From positions 1-64,000 of the forward strand of contig NZ_QKNY01000006.1 of NCBI RefSeq assembly GCF_003605575.1: a DNA stretch of 64,000 nt, written 5' to 3'. Positions 53,419 to 60,970 of this stretch are shown in pieces (position 1 is the stretch's first letter; each line of letters opens with the position of its first letter). The notes beneath the pieces were generated by a model. It ran no database searches. It had not been told where the DNA came from and worked only from the letters and a program-made list of their open reading frames with translations. The DNA comes from Halonotius aquaticus. Its GTDB lineage: Archaea > Halobacteriota > Halobacteria > Halobacteriales > Haloferacaceae. Made by a program: the position numbers and the translations under genes.

Positions 53419-53683
53419 CGGTCTCGGGCATGGCCGTGGCGGGTGGCACACGACCAGTTGGTTGAAGCGTCGAAAGCCACTAAAAGATTCTGCAAGGTAT
53501 TAGCCAAATAGTGTAATAGTAGATCATAATCGTTGTATCTCTATAGTATATTTATTCTACTACAGGGATTCCACCATGATGTACGTAGTCTTTCTATCGT
53601 CGCTTGTGGGCTCTCACAGCGCGCTCAACAGTGGGTCTCAACCCGGTGTTGCCCCCGTCGAATCCGAATGTTTTACTCCGTGC

Positions 53684-53711
53684 CTCCCGTTGCCATAGCT
53701 ATGGTTGGGAG
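53684..53711. promoter_or_regulatory. Palindrome upstream of sdhA
   Basis: CTCCC-GTTG-CCATAGCTATGG-TT-GGGAG: outer arms CTCCC/GGGAG and an inner 12-bp perfect palindrome. It lies about 118 nt before the sdhA ATG. It could be a transcription-factor operator, or a leader stem in the sdhA transcript. Confidence 0.5.
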
Positions 53712-53828
53712 CACCGTTGCTCGGCCGCCGATAGTCGGGGCTTGCTCGACGATGTGGCCGCAGCCGAGCCCGTGTTCCCGAAACTGCTGGTAACGCACAC
53801 GACCGTCAGAACCCAACACTACTCAACT

Positions 53829-55670
53829 ATGTACGAACACGATGTCGTCGTCGTCGGCGCGGGCGGAGCCGGACTCCGGGCTGCCATCGCCGCCGACGAG
53901 GCCGGTGCGGATGTCGCTATCGTCTCGAAACTCCACCCGGTGCGCAGCCACACGGGCGCGGCCGAAGGCGGGATCAACGCCGCCCTCCGGGACGCCGACT
54001 CCTGGGAAGATCACGCCTACGACACGATGAAGGGGTCGGACTATCTCGGCGACGCCCCCGCGATCGAAACGCTCTGTCAGAACAGCCCCTATGAGGTCAT
54101 CCAACTCGAACACTGGGGGATGGCCTTCTCCCGTGAGGACGACGGTCGCGTCTCCCAGCGACCCTTTGGTGGCCTCTCGTTCCCCCGGACGACCTACGCC
54201 GGCGCCGAAACCGGCCACCACCTGCTGCATACGATGTACGAGCAGGTCGTCAAGCGAGGCATCGAGGTCTACGACGAGTGGCACGTCCTCGATCTCGCGG
54301 TCACCGACGAGGAACGCCCCGAGGATCGCCACTGCCACGGCGTCGTCGGCTACGACGTGGCGACCGGCGAAGTCTCGGGCTTCAAGGCCCGCGATGGCGT
54401 CATCCTTGCGACCGGCGGCCCAGGCCAGGCGTTCGACCACACGACCAACGCGGTTTCCTGTACCGGCGACGGCCAAGCGATGGCCTACCGCGCCGGCGTC
54501 CCCCTGGAGGACATGGAGTTTATCCAGTTCCACCCGACGACACTCCCCTCGACCGGCGTCCTCATCTCCGAGGGTGTTCGCGGCGAGGGTGGCATCCTCT
54601 ACAACAAGGACGGCGAGCGGTTCATGTTCGAACACGGCTACGCCAACAACGACGGCGAACTCGCCTCCCGTGACGTGGTCTCCCGTGCCGAGTTGACCGA
54701 GGTCAACGAGGGCCGCGGCATCGAAGACGAGTACGTCCACCTCGATATGCGCCATCTCGGCGAGGAGCGCATCCTCGACCGCCTCGAAAACATCCTCCAT
54801 CTCGCGGAGGACTTCGAGGGCGCGGATGGCCTCGAAGAGCCGATGCCGGTCAAACCTGGCCAACATTACGCGATGGGCGGCATCGAGACCGACGAGAACG
54901 GCGAGACCTGCGTCGGCGGGCTCTACGCTGCCGGCGAGTGTGCCTGTGCCTCCGTCCACGGTGCGAACCGTCTCGGCGGCAACGCCCTCCCCGAACTCAT
55001 CGTCTTCGGCAAGCGCGCGGGCTATCACGCCGCCGGCAAGGAGATGGAGCCCGCCGAAATCGAAACCGGCCAGCGCGGCGAGTTCGAGCGCGCGACCGTC
55101 GACAGTCCCGTCGAACTCGGCGAGCCCGGCTCGCTTGGCGACGCCGTCGCCGACGGTGGGGCTGTCGCCGCCGGCGGATCGGCCGACGCCGACTCCGTTA
55201 TCGACACCACCGTCGAAACTGCTCGCCAGCGAATCGATGAGCTGCTGAACAGCGACGGGATCCATCACTCGGAAGTGCGGGCCGACGTCCAGGAGACGAT
55301 GACCGCGAAGGTCAACGTCTTCCGCGAGGAAGATGGCCTGAAGGAAGCCCTGCGGGAGATCCGCCAGGCACGAGAGGAGTACGAGAACGTGGCTGTCTCC
55401 GATCCCTCCCAGACGTTCAACACCGATCTGTTGCAGACGATCGAGACTCGCAATCTGTTGGATCTCGCTGAGGCGATCACCGTCGGTGCGCTCGCCCGCG
55501 ATGAGTTCCGTGGGGCCCACTGGCGGGCCGAACATCAAGAGCGCAAGGACGATGAGTGGCTGAAACACACGCTCTTGTCGTGGAATGATGGCTCACCGGA
55601 GCTGTGGTTCCGGCCGGTCATCCTTGAGGGCGAAGAGAAGACCTACGAGCCGAAAACCCGGAGCTACTGA
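53829..55670 (+). CDS. sdhA: Succinate dehydrogenase flavoprotein subunit
   Basis: 613-aa flavoprotein that oxidises succinate to fumarate. VVVGAGGAGLRAAI is the FAD ADP-binding motif, His41 in RSHTGAAEGGIN is the covalent FAD attachment site, and ATGGPGQAFDHTTNA and HPTTLPSTGVLISEGVRGEGG line the active site. The frame is open upstream to 53604, but the conserved start is the ATG at 53829. Separated from sdhCDB by a structured gap, so it probably has its own promoter. Confidence 0.97.
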   Translation: MYEHDVVVVGAGGAGLRAAIAADEAGADVAIVSKLHPVRSHTGAAEGGINAALRDADSWEDHAYDTMKGSDYLGDAPAIETLCQNSPYEVIQLEHWGMAFSREDDGRVSQRPFGGLSFPRTTYAGAETGHHLLHTMYEQVVKRGIEVYDEWHVLDLAVTDEERPEDRHCHGVVGYDVATGEVSGFKARDGVILATGGPGQAFDHTTNAVSCTGDGQAMAYRAGVPLEDMEFIQFHPTTLPSTGVLISEGVRGEGGILYNKDGERFMFEHGYANNDGELASRDVVSRAELTEVNEGRGIEDEYVHLDMRHLGEERILDRLENILHLAEDFEGADGLEEPMPVKPGQHYAMGGIETDENGETCVGGLYAAGECACASVHGANRLGGNALPELIVFGKRAGYHAAGKEMEPAEIETGQRGEFERATVDSPVELGEPGSLGDAVADGGAVAAGGSADADSVIDTTVETARQRIDELLNSDGIHHSEVRADVQETMTAKVNVFREEDGLKEALREIRQAREEYENVAVSDPSQTFNTDLLQTIETRNLLDLAEAITVGALARDEFRGAHWRAEHQERKDDEWLKHTLLSWNDGSPELWFRPVILEGEEKTYEPKTRSY

Positions 55671-55762
55671 GCGTCGACACCGATTCCGCCGCTGTGTGGT
55701 CTCGTCCCCGGTGACCGACCCGCGCCCGCAACACATTTTGCCCGAGGGAAATACGTTGAGGT

Positions 55763-56611
55763 ATGATTAACGAGACCGTCGAGGAGATTCAGGGGATGCA
55801 CTCCCACAGCTCCTCGACAATCGCGATCAAGGCGACGGAAGCGTTGTCGGAACTGCTTGACCGCGAGTACGCCTCCGTCGACGAGTTCGAACTCGACCTC
55901 CAGCGCAACGCCGGCGCGCTCCGGCGGGCCAACCCCTCGCATGCCTCCCTCCACAACGCGGTGCGGGCGGTCGAACGCTCGGTCGTCGATGTTACCGACA
56001 CCGTCTCAGAGGCTAAGGAGCTGACCCGGGAGATGATCGACCGCGTTGTCGACGATATCGAGACGGGCAAGCGGCGGGCCGCCGAGAACGCCGCCGAAAC
56101 CTTCGACGACGGCGAGACGTTCATGACACACGATTTCTCCTCGACCGCCTTAGCCGCGGTCGAAACCGCCGCCCAGGAGGGCCACTATCTCGACGCCTAC
56201 GTCATGGAGGCCCGGCCGCGCTATATCGGCCGCGGAACGGCGCGGATGCTGTCGGCGATCGACCGCGTCGAACCACATCTGATTGTTGACAACGCGATGG
56301 GTCACTTCCTCCAAGAGTGTGACCGCGTGGTCATCGGGATGGACTGTATCGTCGACGATACGCTATACAACCGCGTGGGCACGTTCCCGCTGGCGGCGAC
56401 AGCCAACCAGCTTGATGTCCCAGTCGTTGCCGTCGGCTCCGGTGCGAAGGTCATCGAGGAGGGCTTCGTCTTCGAGAATCAACAGCGCGACCCCTCGGAG
56501 GTCATGTTGGAGCCGGTCGAAGGGATCACCATCGAGAATCCGGCCTACGACGCAACCCCCGTTGAGCTCATCGATACGCTGATCACCGACACCGGCGTCC
56601 ACGACGTCTGA
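55763..56611 (+). CDS. eIF-2B alpha/beta/delta-like protein
   Basis: 282-aa member of the eIF-2B/ribose-1,5-bisphosphate isomerase/MtnA superfamily. N-terminal helical region then MTHDFSSTALAAVE, MEARPRYIGRGTA, DNAMGHFLQECDRVVIGMDCI, NRVGTFPLAATANQLDVPVVAVG. The catalytic Cys/Asp pair of MtnA is replaced, and no sugar-phosphate loop is clear, so it may be a translation-factor-like subunit or an isomerase. Not further specified. Confidence 0.85.
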   Translation: MINETVEEIQGMHSHSSSTIAIKATEALSELLDREYASVDEFELDLQRNAGALRRANPSHASLHNAVRAVERSVVDVTDTVSEAKELTREMIDRVVDDIETGKRRAAENAAETFDDGETFMTHDFSSTALAAVETAAQEGHYLDAYVMEARPRYIGRGTARMLSAIDRVEPHLIVDNAMGHFLQECDRVVIGMDCIVDDTLYNRVGTFPLAATANQLDVPVVAVGSGAKVIEEGFVFENQQRDPSEVMLEPVEGITIENPAYDATPVELIDTLITDTGVHDV

Positions 56612-56685
56612 GCCACTGGTGATCGCTGACCTGCACGCACTGTTTCAACCGAGATATCCTTACGACCGGACCACCCACACACGGT

Positions 56686-57684
56686 ATGGACGACACACAA
56701 GAGCCCGTGGAGGCCGCCGCCGAGGAGTCACGGGATCTGTATGAGATCGCCTCCTGGGAGGAACGCACCTCGATCGACGGGGCGGCGGTCGCCCTCTACT
56801 GGCTGTTGACGCGGGCGGCAAAGTGGATCGTCGTCCTGCTGGCGCTTGGGATTCTCGCCGGGATCGGCGGGTTGGCCGCCCTCAGCGATCCCGCTGTTGG
56901 TATGTTGACGCTGTTGTCGGTGGTGCCGGCCGCCGGACTCACGATCTACGTCTACCGCTCGGATGTGACCGACGCCGAGCCGCTGTCGCTGCTCGTGACG
57001 ACGTTTTTGCTCTCGATTCTGTTTGCGACGTTTGCGGCCGTGTTCAACTCAACAGCCGAGCGGTTCTTTGAGCCGCTTGGCGTCCTGGGAATGCCGCTGT
57101 TTTTCTTCCTGATTGTTGGCCCCGGCGAGGAGACAGTGAAGCTGCTTGCGGTGCGGCTGTACGCCTACACCGACCGCCGGTTTGACGCCGTCATCGACGG
57201 GGCGGTGTACGGCGCGGTCGCCGGTCTCGGCTTTGCGACGATCGAAAACTCGCTGTATATCCTCCGCCAACTCTCCGAGAGCGGTGAGTTGGCCGAACTG
57301 ACGATCGGGCTGAGCGCGGTCGCCGCCGGCGGCGACATCACCGCAGTACGCGCCCTGGCAGGGCCGGGCCACGTCATCTACTCGTCGATCGCCGGCTACT
57401 ATCTCGGATTAGCAAAATTCAATCCAGCGAACCGGGGGCCGATCGTTGTGAAGGGCCTCCTGCTTGCGGCAGCGATTCACGCGACGTACAACTCAACGGT
57501 AAGCATTGGTTCCTACGTCGTGACCTCGATCACCGGGCTGCCGGGGTTGGGTGGGTTTCTCGTCTACGTCATCATCTTCGACAGCATCTTCGGGCTCTTC
57601 TTGCTGCGGAAGCTCTGGCGATACCGGCGGCACTATCTGGAGACAAATGGCACGGAGCCCGCCGACCCGACGGCCGAGGGGTGA
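56686..57684 (+). CDS. PrsW family intramembrane metalloprotease
   Basis: 332-aa polytopic membrane protein with about eight helices. PrsW active-site motifs: E148-E149 in GPGEETVKLLAVR, E187-N188 in TIENSLYIL, His229 in GPGHVIYSS and His265 in AIHATYN. Bacterial PrsW cleaves the anti-sigma factor RsiW; the archaeal substrate is unknown. Converges on sepF with 3 bp between stops. Confidence 0.9.
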   Translation: MDDTQEPVEAAAEESRDLYEIASWEERTSIDGAAVALYWLLTRAAKWIVVLLALGILAGIGGLAALSDPAVGMLTLLSVVPAAGLTIYVYRSDVTDAEPLSLLVTTFLLSILFATFAAVFNSTAERFFEPLGVLGMPLFFFLIVGPGEETVKLLAVRLYAYTDRRFDAVIDGAVYGAVAGLGFATIENSLYILRQLSESGELAELTIGLSAVAAGGDITAVRALAGPGHVIYSSIAGYYLGLAKFNPANRGPIVVKGLLLAAAIHATYNSTVSIGSYVVTSITGLPGLGGFLVYVIIFDSIFGLFLLRKLWRYRRHYLETNGTEPADPTAEG

Positions 57685-57687
57685 GGC

Positions 57688-58038
57688 CTACAGCTTTTCG
57701 CGGTCAATCGAGATCCCGGTGGGGGTGACGATCAGTTGGTCGTCGCCCTTCTGAACAATGTCGCCGTCGACCTCGCGGGTGACCTGCCGGAGCTCGTCGA
57801 TGATGTGCTCGATCGTCCGGTCGCTCGTGCTGTGGCGGGTGATATCCGCAAGCACGAGATCGCCGTCGTAGATGGCGTCTTTGATGTCGATCACGTCGTG
57901 TTTGTCGCTGATCTCGGCGATCCTGACTGACATCCCCGCGCTCTCGGCGGCCCCCGACACGTCCTGCATGTCGAGTTCGACGTACTCCGACGCCGAGTGG
58001 CCGTCGTCGCTACCGAGGATCTTACTCATGATACCCAT
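57688..58038 (-). CDS. sepF: Cell division protein SepF
   Basis: 116-aa SepF, the FtsZ membrane anchor that archaea use instead of FtsA. The N-terminal amphipathic helix (MGIMSKILG) and the beta core (YVELDMQDVS, IAEISDKHDVIDIKDAIYDGDLVLADI, VQKGDDQLIVTPTGISI) are complete. Start at 58038; a Met at 58029 is alternative. FtsZ is not in the window. Confidence 0.95.
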   Translation of the reverse strand: MGIMSKILGSDDGHSASEYVELDMQDVSGAAESAGMSVRIAEISDKHDVIDIKDAIYDGDLVLADITRHSTSDRTIEHIIDELRQVTREVDGDIVQKGDDQLIVTPTGISIDREKL

Positions 58039-58148
58039 AGGGTACCGGAGCCGGCGTTCAACAATAGTTCTTACGTCAGACAGGCCCCTGACAGCTCACG
58101 AAAATCCCCGATCTGTGGGGTTTTGTCACTCCGACCCGAGTCACCGGT

Positions 58149-58868
58149 ATGACGGTCAGTCTCTGCGTGCGGGAACCCTACCGTGTCGATGGCGACCGCC
58201 AGTTCCGATTTGGTGTCGTCGCGGCCGCCGCGGTGCCGGGGATCGGCGCGCTCTCACCGGTCGTCTCCTCCGACGGTGCGGCCGCGATGGGCGGCCACAT
58301 CGACGATACCCTCGGCAACCGACTCAGTCGATATCTCGCCGACGGCGTCGCGATCGACGACGCGGTCGAGGCCCTGCTTGGTGCCGAGGATGTGGCCTCC
58401 CGGCGCGGCCGACAACTCCACGGTGTCGGCCGTTCCTCATGTGTGACGGTCAGCGGCCGCGACTGCGTGGCGGCCGCCGACCGCGATGGCGATCATTACA
58501 CCGCCGCAGGAACACATCTGCCGAACGAGGCAGCGCTTGATGCGATGGTTGATCGATACACCGGTGCAGCTTTCGGTGATGATCCGCTGGCCGAGCGGTT
58601 AATCGACGCGCTGACGGCGGCACGCGAGGTCGGCATCGATAGCCGCCGGGGCGATAGCGACAGCGATGGGCCGCTCACCGTCGGCAGTGCGGCGGTTCGC
58701 GTTGTCACCACCGAGTCGACTGACGACCGGCGATTCTACAACGATCTTCGGGTTGATGCCAGCGAGTCGCCGATCACCGATCTCGAAACAACGTACAACG
58801 CCGCGCTGTTGGGGTACGAGCAAACGGTCGACGCCTACGGCGAGCCGGATGCTCCGTCGTCTCCCTAA
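58149..58868 (+). CDS. DUF1028 family protein
   Basis: 239 aa. The N-terminal region (FGVVAAAAVPGIGALSPVVSSDGA) and following helices match DUF1028, an Ntn-hydrolase-like family of unknown substrate. The nucleophile-like residue is not clear. Soluble. Divergent from sepF (about 110 bp). Confidence 0.85.
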   Translation: MTVSLCVREPYRVDGDRQFRFGVVAAAAVPGIGALSPVVSSDGAAAMGGHIDDTLGNRLSRYLADGVAIDDAVEALLGAEDVASRRGRQLHGVGRSSCVTVSGRDCVAAADRDGDHYTAAGTHLPNEAALDAMVDRYTGAAFGDDPLAERLIDALTAAREVGIDSRRGDSDSDGPLTVGSAAVRVVTTESTDDRRFYNDLRVDASESPITDLETTYNAALLGYEQTVDAYGEPDAPSSP

Positions 58869-58901
58869 CAGCGAGCACTGAACTGTGGGGGCTGTCCAGC
58901 G

Positions 58902-59381
58902 TTAGACAGAAAATTCGTAGAGGTCGTCGCCAACGTGGTGGATCGAGTCGACGACCTTCCCGGAGTCGCCGAGCATGTCGTCGCTGGCGGTCTGTGCGCG
59001 ACCGACGGCGAGCACCTTCCCGTGGGTTTCCTCGGCGATAGCGACCAGATCGCCGTCGGTGATCCCGTCGTCGACCTCGACGATCCCTGGCCGCATCACG
59101 TCCGCGCCGTTGGAGACGAACTCAATCGCGCCGGCGTCGACGGTCACGAGCCCACGCTGTGGGGGATACTCGTTGGCCCCGTCGACGGTGAGAAACGGTT
59201 CGTCGTCGACGTAGGCGACCAGCTTGTCGCCGTCAACGAGGACAATATCGAACTCGGTGCCGTCGAGTTCGACGAGTTCGAAAGTGTCGCCCTCGATGTT
59301 GACCCCGAGGGCGTCCGCCAGCGACGCCGTGAGGTCGTCGATGGCGTCACTGCGGAGATGGTGTCTGGAGCTGACCTGCAT
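58902..59381 (-). CDS. PUA-domain RNA-binding protein
   Basis: 159 aa. N-terminal alpha/beta region (MQVSSRHHLRSDAIDDLTASLADAL) then a C-terminal PUA domain (about 75-150) with RGLVTVDAGAIEFVSNGADVMRPGIVEVDDGI, the MCT-1/DENR- and Tma20-type arrangement. Binds structured RNA, perhaps in translation or rRNA modification. Single gene. Confidence 0.88.
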   Translation of the reverse strand: MQVSSRHHLRSDAIDDLTASLADALGVNIEGDTFELVELDGTEFDIVLVDGDKLVAYVDDEPFLTVDGANEYPPQRGLVTVDAGAIEFVSNGADVMRPGIVEVDDGITDGDLVAIAEETHGKVLAVGRAQTASDDMLGDSGKVVDSIHHVGDDLYEFSV

Positions 59382-59424
59382 GCGCGGCCGGAGGGTGTCG
59401 GGGCGAATAAATCGCCCGTTTCGA

Positions 59425-59757
59425 TCAGACGTACGTGGTCAGCTGGGTGAGCCGGCCGTCGGGCCCAAACTCGAAAACGTCGATGAACGCAAACAGCTCG
59501 TCGCCGTTGGCATCCAGCAGGTGCCCGCTGGCTGCGCGGCCGCCTTCGGAGGCACAGACGGTGGTTAGCTTGTGGGTGGTTTCAGTCAGCGGCCGCTCCG
59601 AGCGCATGAACTCCAGAAACGACGCCCGATCCTCGAAGGTGCGGTCTGGGCGTCGCTGGACGAAGGTCGGATGCAACAGCGACTCCAATTCGGCGTACTC
59701 GCCGTCGTCAAGTCGCTGGTAGTAGGCTCGGACGCGACTGTCTCGATCCATAGTCAT
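59425..59757 (-). CDS. NTF2-like (SnoaL/DUF4440-type) protein
   Basis: 110-aa cone-fold protein: VRAYYQRLDDGEYAELESLLHPTF is the first helix pair, and strands end in FAFIDVFEFGPDGRL. A small-molecule pocket is expected, but no catalytic residues are certain. Start at 59757; 59751 is also in frame (MDRDSR). Confidence 0.8.
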   Translation of the reverse strand: MTMDRDSRVRAYYQRLDDGEYAELESLLHPTFVQRRPDRTFEDRASFLEFMRSERPLTETTHKLTTVCASEGGRAASGHLLDANGDELFAFIDVFEFGPDGRLTQLTTYV

Positions 59758-59874
59758 TCTTTGTCGGGGTACCTAAGAGCGTTGCCGGTCTGACCGCTGA
59801 TCCACCTGGGTCAGGATATCTCCTCGCCACGAACGCGCTACTTTTGATGGTCGCAAACGAACGCCGACCCAACT

Positions 59875-60384
59875 GTGGAGCTACATATCCGGTATGCGGG
59901 CGACGACGACCCCGAGAAGTGTACCGCCCGCAAGCTGGCGCGCTTCGAGTTGGCAACGCTCCACCGAAGCCACAGCGAGACCCCCTACGGCGTCGTTCTC
60001 AACCCCCACGCCGAGCAGGCACTCTCACCAGCCGACCGCGAGCGTGCTGAGGATGTTTCGCTCGTCGCTCTCGATTGCTCGTGGGAATCCGCGGGCGAAG
60101 CGCGCTTCTCGCTGGCCGGCGAGCACCGCGCGCTCCCCTATCTCGTCGCCGCCAACCCCGTCAACTTCGGTCGACCGATGGAACTCACGACCGTCGAAGC
60201 GCTTGCTGCCGCGCTCGCTATTTTCGGCGAAACCGAGCAGGCCGAAGCGATCCTCAGCAAATTCACGTGGGGCGAGACGTTCCTCGAACTCAACGCTGAA
60301 CCCCTCGATCGGTACGCCGACTGTGCGGATTCCAGCGATATCGTCGCCGTCCAGCAGGAATACCTTGACCGTGGGGAGGAGTAA
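59875..60384 (+). CDS. tsr3: rRNA aminocarboxypropyltransferase Tsr3 (DUF367)
   Basis: 169-aa Tsr3, which uses SAM to add the acp group to a hypermodified uridine of the small-subunit r[41 protein letters not shown] and the later [11 protein letters not shown] are family blocks. GTG start at 59875. Confidence 0.93.
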   Translation: MELHIRYAGDDDPEKCTARKLARFELATLHRSHSETPYGVVLNPHAEQALSPADRERAEDVSLVALDCSWESAGEARFSLAGEHRALPYLVAANPVNFGRPMELTTVEALAAALAIFGETEQAEAILSKFTWGETFLELNAEPLDRYADCADSSDIVAVQQEYLDRGEE

Positions 60385-60434
60385 CGCCTGCCCGTGGCGA
60401 CACGTGAGTCAGCGGCGACAGTAATGCACAGCGT

Positions 60435-60800
60435 TCAGGCCGCGAGCAACGCGCCGAGTGCTCCCCCGAGCGCGCTATCGAGGGCCATAATCAGGGCGAT
60501 GATGACGCCGCCGATGACGACGCCACTGAAGCCGAGCAGGCCGCCGAAAGGGCCGCCGGCAGCGACCCCGATGACGCCAACGCCGAGCGCGAAGATCACG
60601 GCGACGGCGAAGCCAGCGATCGAGCCGGCGAGCAGGCCGTGTACCGCGCCGCTGGTGATCCCGCCCCCGGCGACGTAGCCAGCCGCGACCCCGCCGATGA
60701 GGCCCGCGCCGACGTGGCCGACGATCGGGACACCCGTCGCCAACGCGCCGGCGACGAACAAGACAATAAAGCCGATGCCGACTGCACGCCAGTTGGGCAT
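60435..60800 (-). CDS. DUF5518-type membrane protein
   Basis: 121 aa, almost wholly hydrophobic with four helices, Gly/Ala-rich (for example GHVGAGLIGGVAAGYVAGGG). The pattern matches the archaeal DUF5518/TIGR04086-like small membrane proteins. No active site. Between tsr3 and the P-type ATPase, opposite strand. Confidence 0.8.
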   Translation of the reverse strand: MPNWRAVGIGFIVLFVAGALATGVPIVGHVGAGLIGGVAAGYVAGGGITSGAVHGLLAGSIAGFAVAVIFALGVGVIGVAAGGPFGGLLGFSGVVIGGVIIALIMALDSALGGALGALLAA

Positions 60801-60970
60801 ACACGCCGGAGGCAGCCAGTCCGCAAAAGCCCGTGGATCCCGGGGTGGAGTATCCTGATCGCGGTAGTGGCCCTGTTGTTAACGATGCTGCCGCGAGAAG
60901 CAATCTTTCTAGCAATATCCGCGCTATTTAGCAGTTGAGTTAATAACCATCGAGCGAGTAGCCCCAATCA

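Larger units (their letters stand above)
53056..53828. other. 773-bp gap between sdhB and sdhA
   Basis: No convincing gene. The gap is AT-rich in part (53220-53290, 53510-53570). It contains two GC-hairpin units ending in GGTACAATGAA, a 12-bp perfect palindrome at 53693-53704, and an inverted repeat TAGTAGA (53517) / TCTACTA (53556). A 69-codon frame from a GTG at 53294 to 53503 lies about 25 nt after a TATA-like cttattac and is basic; it may be a small gene but has no recognisable homolog. In other haloarchaea the sdhCDBA genes are usually contiguous, so this stretch looks inserted. Confidence 0.55.

Noticed and set aside
53823-55568. 581-codon frame antisense to sdhA
   Set aside because: sdhA motifs are intact on the plus strand; the antisense frame is a codon-bias shadow.
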